Shown here one piece after another: positions 45,453-54,367 of a DNA stretch of 64,000 bases. Source of the DNA: Saccharum officinarum (taxonomy: Eukaryota > Streptophyta > Magnoliopsida > Poales > Poaceae). The stretch's first letter is position 1. Each line of letters begins with the position of its first letter. The translations under genes were made by a program, and so were the position numbers. The DNA lies in NCBI GenBank assembly GCA_020631735.1, contig CM036201.1:74910353-74974352 (forward strand), in the 5' to 3' direction. A model generated the notes under the pieces. That model ran no database searches, was not told the origin of the DNA, and saw nothing but the letters and a program-made list of their open reading frames with translations.

Positions 45453-46394
45453 TGTTGACACCCAAAATTATCCAGAGGGCATAATAGATATTATCATTAT
45501 GTTTCTATTATCAAGATGGCCAGAGAGCATACTCGGATCATCACATTTGGCGCTTGGGCGAAGAAAATGACATTTCGGGTGTGAACCAGCCCTAAGTCGG
45601 CTAAGCCGACTTGACCAACTTGCTCAAATGCACGAACGGACCTCACTATTGTGTTCCTCTCGTCGAGCTGATCGAAAAACATATATGGTTCGTCTGATTT
45701 GGAGTCCGAATGAATTAATTATGAATTTTGAAAGATTTTCACCCGGAATTTCCTGTGCAAGTCGGCTTAGCGGAGTCCCCCAGTCGGATAAGACGACTCC
45801 CACTGTTTTCAGCCCAGAAACAGCGTCCCGGGCCCGTGGAAGTCGGCTAAGCCGACTTTTGCCTGTTTTTCGAGCTGGTTTGTTCTACAAGTCGGTTTTA
45901 GACCTATTTTTGACGTGGAAACTTGGAGAACGCATCTTGGAGATGTTTCCTACTGGGATAAGACCACTCCTCTGTATATATGAGAGGATCACGACCGATT
46001 GAGTTCCCAACTATCCGATCGTCATACAAACAAATTAATCTACTTCTTACCCTTTTTTCTCTTCTCCTTCAACCTCCATGTTGTTTGTCCCTTGATCCAT
46101 GACCAAGGATGACGTTCTAGGCTTGCCAGCCAACCTAGGGCAACCCGGCAACGTCCTTGCCCTGACGGGGTCCCTCCCGGGCGAGAGCTTCGGCGGTTCC
46201 TTTGCTAGTTTGCCTTAAAACTATTTGGTTCTTCGTCACGTAAGCAGGTTGGTTATCCTTTAGTGGTTTGCTTGTAAACCTCTTCATTCTTCACCACGAA
46301 AGAGTGATATTCTTGCTGCGTTCTTTGATCCGTAGCGGTCCGGACGTTCAATGCCCTTTCTAATATGTGATTTGAACAACATCCAACGTCAACG
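45453..46394 (+). repeat. 3' LTR of gypsy element
   Basis: 942 bp, colinear with the 5' LTR with scattered substitutions and small indels, so the insertion is not recent. The last base is G where the 5' LTR has A (CAACG against CAACA). It is followed by the AATAG duplication. The palindrome at 45595-45611 is perfect. Confidence 0.92.
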
Positions 46395-46719
46395 AATAGC
46401 TTTGAACAGATGATCAAGAGTTCGTAAGGATCCATGACCATTTATACCTCATCATGTATGTAGAAACGAAAACACCAACCCAACCATAAATTAGTGACGG
46501 TGGGAGGTTGATCCACCGTACAGATTGTCAGAAAATGAGTCAAGTGCGATAGGCGATCCTGACCATTCATTTCAGCCTGATAACTCAAGAATGCCGTAGT
46601 GTACAGTGTACTTGTGCATCACTTCATTGCATTGGCGCCACTAGTACTTCAGTCCGTAGAGAAGATGCTTCCTAATCTCAGTTTCAGTACAAGCAGAAAC
46701 AGCCATACATCATACATCG

Positions 46720-46858
46720 GTTTTTTTTATCTGGATTCTCCTCTCCATCGTGAGTGTGTTTAGTTCTGAAAAGAAATAGGGAACCACTGCTTAAGGAGTG
46801 AAACCAAGTTTGCACGCAGAGATTAAAAAAAACGGAGCGAAACCAAGTTGATGTCGAA
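46720..46858. repeat. Diverged repeat, copy 2
   Basis: It matches 38228-38415. Comparison shows that the MITE starting at 46862 interrupted this copy directly after GTCGAATAA, where copy 1 continues uninterrupted. Confidence 0.65.
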
Positions 46859-46861
46859 TAA

Positions 46862-47103
46862 GGCGTGTTTAGATCCAAAAATTTTTGGGGAAAAATTCCT
46901 TTAGCACTTTTCGTTGTTATTTGGTAAAATTTATCCAATCATGAACTAACTAGGCTCAAAAAATTTATTTCGACATTTACAGACAAACTATTCAATTAGT
47001 TATTTTTTTACATACATTTAATGCTCCATGCATGCGTCAAAGATTTGATGTGATAAATACTGCGCAAAAAATTTTGGGCCTTTTTGGCCATCTAATCGGG
47101 GCC
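46862..47103. mobile_element. Tourist-like MITE
   Basis: 242 bp from GGCGTGTTTAGATCC to ATCTAATCGGGGCC, flanked by TAA at 46859-46861 and 47104-47106. It shares internal blocks (CATTTAATGCTCCATGCATG, TTGGTAAAATTTATCCAATC) with the other copies. Confidence 0.85.
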
Positions 47104-47116
47104 TAAAAGGCCTTTA

Positions 47117-47359
47117 GGGTGTGTTCATTTCCCATGCCAACCCAAAATATTTCCTCTTCCACCCATCACATCGAATCTTTTAACGCATGCATGAAACATT
47201 AAATGTAGGTAAAAAAGATAACTAATTGCATAGTTTGTCTGTAAATGTCGGGACGAATCTTTTGAGCCTAGTTGGTCCATGATTAGACAAATTTTACCAA
47301 ATAACAACGAAAGATGCTACAGTAACTTTTCACCTACTTTTCGCCAAGTAAACACACCC
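47117..47359. mobile_element. Tourist-like MITE
   Basis: 243 bp from GGGTGTGTTCATTTCC to AAGTAAACACACCC, flanked by TTA at 47114-47116 and 47360-47362. It begins only 13 bp after the end of the MITE at 46862-47103 and is oppositely arranged. Confidence 0.87.
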
Positions 47360-47607
47360 TTAGCACAGACGTTCAAAGGTCCTTACATTAGAACTACTTA
47401 CAGCCACACGTTTTTCAGTCTGAACTCTGAAACGTCGTGTACCCCTCCTAGCTGGAACGCAAGTGCAAACAAAAGCTCCCTAATCATGCTTGCTAGCGCT
47501 TTTCGTTCGTCAAGCTTTTCCAAAATGGTGTTAAGTTGCTACTGAACCTACTGCTTTTCGTCCACTTTTTCCAAAATGGTGTTAACTTGCTGATGTGCCT
47601 ACTTAAG

Positions 47608-49818
47608 TCAGAACAACCTCCGAGCGACATGTTGCCTTTTCCTCTTCTTGAGACCGCCATCTCCAGAGATGCACTTGACCAAGTCTAACTCCATTGCTTC
47701 TTCGTCTTCTGTGAACTCTTCTGAGTCTTCTTTCTCAAACCCACCTTCTTCTGGGTGCTCGGAATCTGAAGCCAGCTCAGAACAATCAGGAGCAGAACAA
47801 GATTGTGTGGTCGTCTTGTATTCACCTCCATGATAGCTATTCCTATGAGGCATTAGTTCCTCCCCTGGATTGACCATGCCTTTCATTATCTGTGAATGCA
47901 CAGGACAACGGAAAACATAAAAAACATCCAATGAAATAGAAACACAAGAAGTAAATAATATGTTAGCAGGAGATAGCATAAAACAGATAAAGACAGTAGT
48001 TCAATCCTGGTGACCAAATAAATTACCCGCCAGTCCTCGGTATCAAACCGGAAGACGAACTGGCTGTTGACCACTTCCCTCGAGGCTATCGACCTAGCTG
48101 AAGGAGCATTCCTTGGTGCTACAATAAGAAAGCAGTTCCATCAAACAGTATACACAGTTGGTGCGTGGATAGATGATCAGGGACAGCACTTACCAACAAA
48201 GTGATCTCCATTGTCAGGCACATATATCTCCGCTCTTCCGTCCTTCACGAGAAACGAAAGTGCAAATATGTTCTCGACGGTTTGTGCAAAAGACTGCCGG
48301 TTTAAGATGAGATGTTCCAGCTTTACATTGGCTGTGTTTAGATGCACTGAAAAGTGCACTATGCAAAATAAGATTCCCCGTCACATCAAACTTGCGATAC
48401 ATATATGGAGTACTAAATGTGGATAAAATCAAAAACTAATTGCACAGTTTGGTTGTACTTTACGAGACGAACATTTTGAGCCTAATTAGTCAATGATTGG
48501 ACAATTATTACCAAATACAAACGAAATGCTACAGTGTATTTTGGCTATCCAAATTTTGGATCTAAACACAGCCTCTGTTGGTGTGACTCCTTAAGAGGTT
48601 GAACATGACAGCGATGTTCTTGTCAGTGTCATTCCTTTCATCTTGGTCCGGTGCCAATTCATCAGGCTGGAAAAAAAAATTACATTATCATATCTTGAGA
48701 GAGGCAACAAAATTAAACAAGATGGTTCCCTTGGACAAATAAGCACATAAACAATAAGAAAATGGAACCCCATGGGTAACAGATAGACAATCAGTGTGTG
48801 AATGTCAGAGTTCAACGAGAACTTAGGAAATAAATTAACGCATCAGCACAAATAGTTTATAGAGCCTGTGTAATAATTCCTAGCTATATAAAGAGCATAA
48901 ATTAACGCATCAGTCAAGGATGCATCTTTTAGGTGGTGGTGCGACTGATTCAGACAGTGCAAAATTGTGCACATCAAAATTCAGAAATTTATCTTGCACA
49001 GAAAATTTGTGCAAGACATAAGTACCTCATCAATAAAGAAAATGAAATATGACTCCTGTGGTCAATAGATAGCCATTGAGTGGGGTGAGTATCAGACTTT
49101 AATGAGAATTTTCAGCCAATTAAGAAACTCAATGGCATGAGGCACATAAATGAAACCTGTGTAATGGTTTATAGTTCAGAAATAAATAAACTCTTGATGA
49201 CGTCTTTTAGTAAATGGCATGATGACTGATCTGTTAAGGCGAGTAAAAAGGTAAGATTCTCTAGCAAGGGTACGGCTCAGTTCTCCTTGATTTATCTATA
49301 ACAAGTTCTTACGAGTTACCGACAAATCTGATCACCATGACTTCAGAAATAGACGCATGGATGGAACTCACCTGTGCAGGCTCACTACCCAAGTGTCCAG
49401 ATTGTCGTCTAACAGTGTGCCTTCGTTCCTTGACTGCGAGGCCAGGCCGAGGCCCATAGGACCATTCCTATCATCAAACATGAGCATTACAAAGACAGTT
49501 CAGATATCTGAAACTGCAGCCTGTGAATAAACAAACAAGTGTAACAAAATTTTTTGTAGGGAGGAAGATCTTACATTGTTTGGCACCCGGCAGCTGTCAT
49601 GAACAGTCCTGATACCGCGCAACCAAGGCTTGACCAGGAGAACGATCCATCAGAATCAACAAGCGGTGACGCTTTAGCACCAAATTTGCTGATTAGAGCT
49701 GTAGTAAATTCCGATGGAGTCGGACCATCCCTTTTTTCCACCTTGGAAGAAGAGACCAGAGCATTAGCGAGGTCCAGCATAGCCTCAGCATCAGCAACTT
49801 GCTCTGTTGGCCTTTGCA
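47608..49818 (-). pseudogene. NSE4: NSE4 (SMC5/6 complex kleisin-type subunit), C-terminal exons
   Basis: NSE4 bridges the SMC5 and SMC6 heads in DNA repair and chromosome maintenance. Minus-strand exons with GT/AG borders: 49818-49575 (RPTEQVADAEAMLDLANALV, then FSWSSLGCAVSGLFMTAAGC), 49467-49372, 48666-48574, 48329-48194 ([20 protein letters not shown]), 48118-48027 (NSQFVFRFDTEDWR) and 47889-47608 (NPGEELMPHRNS, acidic tail, KKRKRQHVARRLF stop). The text from SFAQTV to FRFDTEDW is the diagnostic Nse4 C-terminal (winged-helix) domain. Odd points: no N-terminal exon is seen upstream; exon 2 needs a one-base change near 49452-49456 to stay in frame; and a MITE sits between the third and fourth blocks. 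It is either a truncated pseudogene or a gene with sequence errors and an exotic intron. Confidence 0.85.
48330..48573. mobile_element. Tourist-family MITE flush with NSE4 coding sequence
   Basis: 244 bp with perfect 14-bp terminal inverted repeats GGCTGTGTTTAGAT/ATCTAAACACAGCC and family blocks (TTTACGAGACGAACATTTTGAG, CAATGATTGGACAATTATTA in part). Coding sequence abuts both ends: ...AGTCACACCAACAGA on one side and AATGTAAAGCTGGAA on the other (minus strand). No 3-bp target duplication is apparent. On the minus strand the ends contain a GT (48569-48568) and an AG (48333-48332) usable as an intron. Confidence 0.85.
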
Positions 49819-49913
49819 CTGACAAGTGACAATCCATCAGGAAGCAAAACAATATGTTGAGGTATGCTTGTTTGACAATTTATTACGAGCATGATAACAA
49901 ATGTTGTTTGATA

Positions 49914-50200
49914 CTTCCTCCGTCCCTAAAAACATGGAATCCTAGCGTTCAAAATTTGTCTCAAAAAATATGTGATCCTGCCAACATCAGCTTTTAAAAG
50001 TGGAATGGACAAAAAAAAAACGCAGCTGCCGCAAGGGCCACAGCCCCAGGCACGGGCGGCCTGCTGTCTCCTCTCGTTCTTCCAGAACGCTCTAGCAGAA
50101 GCTTGTTTTGAGTCAAAGACAGGGGCATTTTCGTAATTTTACTCTGTCCTTGGTTTCCGTGCATAATCTTACAATTACATATTTTTAGGGACGGAGGGAG
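49914..50200. mobile_element. Stowaway MITE
   Basis: 287 bp with ends CTTCCTCCGTCCCTAAAAAC and TATTTTTAGGGACGGAGGGAG, flanked by TA at 49912-49913 and 50201-50202. It lies in the upstream flank of the NSE4 fragment. Confidence 0.9.
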
Positions 50201-50336
50201 TAGCAACTAATGAATCGGTCACGCTCTAGACAAGATCTTTTTTAGGAGGGCCTACAAAGAAGAGCTAAAACCAAAGTATTGTACTGCACATCGTCCACGT
50301 TGACCATGGGTTTCACCAAAACCAGGCAAGGCCTTA

Positions 50337-50464
50337 GGCCGGTTCATTCGGCTTATAATCCGTCTTTTTCAGCTTATTTTTTTAATCAGAACAATATTTT
50401 TCTCTCAAAACAAATCAACCAACAGTGTTTCCCAGCCGACTTATCAACACAGCCGAATGACTCC
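50337..50464. mobile_element. Short MITE, TTA duplication
   Basis: 128 bp from GGCCGGTTCATTCGGCTTAT to ACAGCCGAATGACTCC, with imperfect inverted ends around CATTCGGCT, flanked by TTA at 50334-50336 and 50465-50467. A common grass MITE type containing CAATATTTTTCTCTCAAAAC. Confidence 0.8.
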
Positions 50465-50891
50465 TTAATAGCCCAGAACAGGAACATATCTGCGTTCACA
50501 TGTTCCACGTTTCAGGAACGTCTTCCTTTTGGCGGTGGGAACATTTACGTTCCCACGTTATAAAATAACATCCCGAGTTTCTGTTACCGTTCCGTTCTCG
50601 TTCTCTCATGAGAGGGCAGATGGCAAACCTGTAATTACAAGAAAAGGGCAAGGGCAAAAAAGGAAGCGATGAAAACCCACACCGGCTCAGCCGGTCAGAC
50701 CAGCCTCCTGCCACCCACTCCCAATCCCCAGAGGCCCAGACCCCCAGCCGATTCTCGCCCACCTCGCAGCCGCAGCACACGCGCCGCATCTGATCTCACC
50801 GGCGGCGGCGGCGCCCCCCGAAGCGTCCTGATCTCCGCCGCAAACACCACCGCACTTCCCGGCGCCGCGCCAGCGCCCGCCATCCCGGCCG

Positions 50892-52023
50892 ATGAAGGCG
50901 TCGATCAAGTTCCGCGACGAGGAGCGGCCGCTGATGCGCGCCAAGGTGCCGATCGCCGTGCTGGGGCTACCGTTCCAGTCGGGGCTCGCGGCGGGCGGGG
51001 ACCCGCGGGAGCTCCGCTTCGACGTGTCCACGGCGTTCGCGTCGGGCCCCGCGCTCCGGCTCTCGTACCGCCCCAACGACCCAGCGCTGCCCTTCGCGCT
51101 GACCGTCCCGCGGGGCTCGGCCCGCTGGGTTCCCCGGCGCGCGCGCCCTTCGCGCTCGCCGCCGAGTTCAACCTCCTCGCGCCCGACCCTTCCTCATCGC
51201 CCGCCTTCTTCCTCCGCCTCAAGCCGCGGCTCGGCGACTTCTCCCTCTCCCACACGCTGCGCTCCCCCGCCGCCGCCCCGGCGCCAGCGCCGCGGAAGGT
51301 CGGGGAGCCGGGCTCCGACGACGGCGGCGGCGGACACGGGCGGGAGGTGAAGCTCCTCGACTACAGGCCGCCGTTCACGTTCACCGGGAGCGGGCTCGCG
51401 GCCGACGTCGCGGCGGCGGGGACCAAGAGCGGGGTCGGCGCGCTGCTGTCCGGGATGCGGCTTACGACCAGGAGCGTGCTCCCGCTGTGGGGCAGGGCCA
51501 GCCTGCGGTTCAACTGGGGCCTCCGCGTGCCGCCGGAGCTGCTCGCCGACGACGCGGACGGCAAGGGGCCGCGCGCGCGCCCGTCAGCAAGATGCCGCTG
51601 CTGGTCATGAGCAAGGTCTCCATCGAGCAGTCCCCGCGCGCCGGCGCGGGCAGCAAGGGCGCCCGAGCCGAGGCCGAGGCCGAGGCCACGGCATCGGACT
51701 CGGACGGCGACGCGGCGTTCTCGCTGGTGAGGCAGCAGCTGGAGTCGCTGAACGTGGACAACATGCTGCTTCGGCGCGCTGTGGAGGACCTCCGCGCAGA
51801 GGTCCGGAGCGGCAGCAGGGCCGCGCGGCCCGCGGCGGCGGCGGCGGGCAGAGGTGAGGGCAGGGTGGCGGCGACCGCGCTGCAGACGCAGCCACACCCG
51901 CGGCCGCAGCCTTACCACGCGACGAAGCCGGTGCGGGGCGCCGCGACCGCGAGGGAGCCTGCCGCCACGCCGGACGACGTCGGCGAGGAGCTGAAGAAGG
52001 CATTGGAGGCCCGCCTGCGCTGA
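50892..52023 (+). pseudogene. Conserved plant protein, reading frame broken twice
   Basis: A protein of about 377 residues if both breaks are ignored. The start MKASIKFRDEERPLMRAKVP and LGLPFQSGL are conserved in a land-plant family I recognise but cannot name. Frame 1 runs 50892 to about 51111 and includes SGPALRLSYRPNDPALPF. The family text then continues one base earlier (GPLGSPARAPFALAAEFNLL, LRLKPRLGDFSL, RLTTRSVLPLWGRASLRFNW) to about 51570. It shifts again to a third frame (SKMPLLVMSKVSIEQ, AFSLVRQQLESLNVDNMLLR, stop at 52023). Both shifts are in the same direction and fall in G/C runs (51111-51116; 51566-51580), each equivalent to one missing base. The N-terminal half is beta-rich; the C-terminal part has a short coiled coil (about 290-320). 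Very GC-rich, intronless. Conservation across all three frames suggests sequence errors or very recent decay. Confidence 0.75.
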
Positions 52024-52576
52024 GCAGCTAGCCTTGCCGCAATTGCCCTGCCGGCTGCCAGGCTGCGTTGCGTGCGACCCCGGCACCGGCAGCTCACCGC
52101 TCAAGTGAAGGGCGGACTACTGCAGATGTTAGTTGACTACTAGTAGGTGTTGTAATCTGTAGGTGTCGGCAGCAATTTGAAGCTGCTGATCTGATCTGAT
52201 CTATCCCTGTTGCTTGCTTAGATCGTACAGGTACTACAAATGCAAAGTGTTGTGAATGATGATGGCAACTGGGAAGAAGTGGATCGAGTTTTCTAGCTAT
52301 TCCATTCTGTGCTGGATCAAGCAAAAGCAAGCTTTCTTTCGCCTTGCCCGGCAATGGCGGGGCAAGGTTTGGTTGCAAGCATAGCGGTAGCGCCTCCCAA
52401 ATCCACGCCGGCGAGGCAGCTGCCAAACAAGGGCCGGTGACCGCGGAAACGAACTCCTCCGAGTAGCCTTTTGTTTCTGTTTGTTCGCCTCTGGCAGAAC
52501 AGTAAAGGCAGGAAGAAGAAAAAAAGCCTACATCACCCCTAAGGTTTGGAGAGGTACTCCCTCCATATCTTGTTTA
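52024..52576 (+). other. 3' flank of the 50892-52023 gene
   Basis: Likely 3' untranslated and flanking sequence, including a GATCTGATCTGATCTATC run at about 52185. No further gene is seen. Confidence 0.45.
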
Positions 52577-52803
52577 GGGTGTGTTTAGTTTTCCTGAAAA
52601 AGGTGAAAAAAATACGGTAGCACGTTTTGGCTTTATTTGTCAAATAGTGTAATTAGGTTCAAAACGTTCGTCCTGTAAAGTACAATCAAACTGTATAATT
52701 AGTTTTTTATTTCATTTGCATTTAGTACTCCATGCATGTATCGTAAGTTTGATACGACGGGAATTTTTTTTTGAATAGTATGTTTTTGGTGGAACTAAAC
52801 ACG
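52577..52803. mobile_element. Tourist-like MITE, right end incomplete
   Basis: It starts GGGTGTGTTTAGTTTTCC after TTA (52574-52576) and carries family blocks (GTAAAGTACAATCAAACTGT, ACTCCATGCATG). It ends GGAACTAAACAC without the final ACCC and without a second TTA, so the right tip is lost or mutated. Confidence 0.72.
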
Positions 52804-52985
52804 TAGTCGTTCTGGGGCCGGAGTCGCTTGCGCGAAAGGAAGTCGCTGTGGACTCGGAGCCCAGTTCTGGACGCGACTACCCTGGCTCGCACGTGCGCCG
52901 CCCGTCCGCCCGCATCCCTCGCGTCTCCTCGGTACTTGCCGAAAATTTGAAAACTGCGGCTGCTAGCGCTCCATGCAAAAAAAAA

Positions 52986-53226
52986 CCGGTTTAGATGCAA
53001 ATATTTTTTTTGTAAAATGATACTGTAGCAAATTTTGTTGTTATTTGGTAATTAGTATCCAATCATGGTCTAATTAGTCTTAAAAGATTCGTCTCGTCCA
53101 TTTCGTCTAAACTATGTAATTAGTTTTATTTTTTATCTATATTTAATGCTTCATGCATGCGTCCAAAGATTCGATGTGATGGAGAATATTGAAAAAATTT
53201 ACAAAATTTCTGACAACTAAACAGGG
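52986..53226. mobile_element. Tourist-like MITE
   Basis: About 241 bp from CCGGTTTAGATGC to GACAACTAAACAGGG with family blocks TTAAAAGATTCGTCTCG and ATATTTAATGCTTCATGCATG. The ends are diverged and no clear duplication is seen. A 20-bp sequence, AACTGCGGCTGCTAGCGCTC-like, occurs just outside both ends (52942 and 53247 regions). Confidence 0.7.
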
Positions 53227-53250
53227 CTTGACTACGGTGGAGCAAAAACT

Positions 53251-53320
53251 GCGGCTGCCAGTGCTCGAACGTGGGAGCTCCGGCCTCGGGACGCGATGCC
53301 TTAGCCAACTGAGCTACCCC
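53251..53320 (-). other. tRNA-like sequence (not a functional tRNA)
   Basis: The minus strand reads GGGGTAGCTCAGTTGGCTAA (A-box TAGCTCAGTTGG) and, about 30 bases later, ACGTTCGAGCAC (B-box-like). Spacing is tRNA-like but the T arm and acceptor stem do not pair, so it is a tRNA pseudogene or SINE head. It is repeated at 61205-61275. Confidence 0.45.
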
Positions 53321-54367
53321 TAATTAGACCGACTGCACTCGTAACGCTATCCGCGTCCGGTAAAGCGATAGCGGAGGATATAACGCAAAAACATGCTGCA
53401 CCGGATGCTCTAAATATCACGGTAAATACACCAGCACCGCTATATTTGCCGCAGCAGGAGGATATAGCGTGAGACAGCCGGAGAAAGAGAGAAGGGAGGG
53501 GAGAGGTGACAGTGGCGGGCTCCACTTTTTTCCGTAACAAAAAATGTTATAACTCACAAACCAAAAACCCAAATTAAATTTCGATTACACCATTGAATTC
53601 GTTTTAATAAATTCTTCAAAACTAGATATCACATAGATATATTTAGATAAAGTGACAAGTGGGCCCCACAGTGGATAGATGATGATATAGAGGATGGATG
53701 GATGCGGGAGAATTAGGTATAGAGGAGAGAATCTTGATGACCAGAATATATAGAGGATAAATTTAGAGTACCACGAGTGCGGATAGCCTTAATCACCCCT
53801 GGGTAATCGTACTCACGTCCTAAACATCTTCTAATTGCGATACGGATGGAGTATATAGTTAACCCCCAAAGTATAAAATCAGGTACTGAACACATTAAAG
53901 TTTACAAAACCAGTCAGTTAGCCTAAAGTTTACAAAACCGGTCAGTTAGCCCTCTGGGTTGGTTTTGCCTAGGTGGTTTTGTATATGTGGCACTCCTAGC
54001 TGGCTGCCTTTGTTGACGTGGCGTCCAGGCTATCAGCTCGCACCACTGCTGCTCCACGCACACCGTCGCTGACCGCGCACATGTGCTGCTACGATTCCTG
54101 GCTTCCCAACTCCTCTTCCTCTGTCGCCTGCGATTCCTTTGCGAAGGCCGGATGTGGGATGAGAAGCAGCGCCTCTGAACAGCGGACGGCCTTAGAGCCG
54201 ACAGCAACGACTTCAGCGGTGGCAACGATAAGCCGGGATGGAGCTGCATGGTGGACAAGCTGCGCCGGGGCAGGGCGCGGCTAGCAAAGCTTTGTAGGGA
54301 CAGAACCGACCAAATTATAAGAGCACAAGTACAAAAACAAGCGTCGAAACGCTCAAATTTTTGAACT
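53321..54367. other. Intergenic, left flank of the gypsy element
   Basis: GCACTCGTAACGCTATCCGC at about 53336 and, inverted, CACGAGTGCGGATAGCC near 53773-53789 resemble ends of a DNA element of about 460 bp. 53900-54290 has weak open frames without family text. Confidence 0.4.

Larger units (their letters stand above)
38987..46394 (+). mobile_element. Ty3/gypsy (Tat-like) retrotransposon, complete ends, decayed interior
   Basis: 5' LTR 38987-39926, primer-binding site, gag relic, pol relics, polypurine tract, 3' LTR 45453-46394. The target duplication AATAG is perfect at 38982-38986 and 46395-46399. The interior keeps gag, RNase H and integrase remnants but has no recognisable protease or reverse transcriptase, so a large deletion is inferred. 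Tat-lineage assignment rests on the gag and RNase H text and the primer-binding site. Confidence 0.9.

Noticed and set aside
50496..50789. Minus frame as the missing NSE4 first exon
   Set aside because: Its text has none of the expected N-terminal NSE4 features and no splice donor in phase with the exon at 49818.
53251..53320. Functional tRNA gene
   Set aside because: A and B boxes are present, but the acceptor and T stems do not pair, so it is kept only as tRNA-like.
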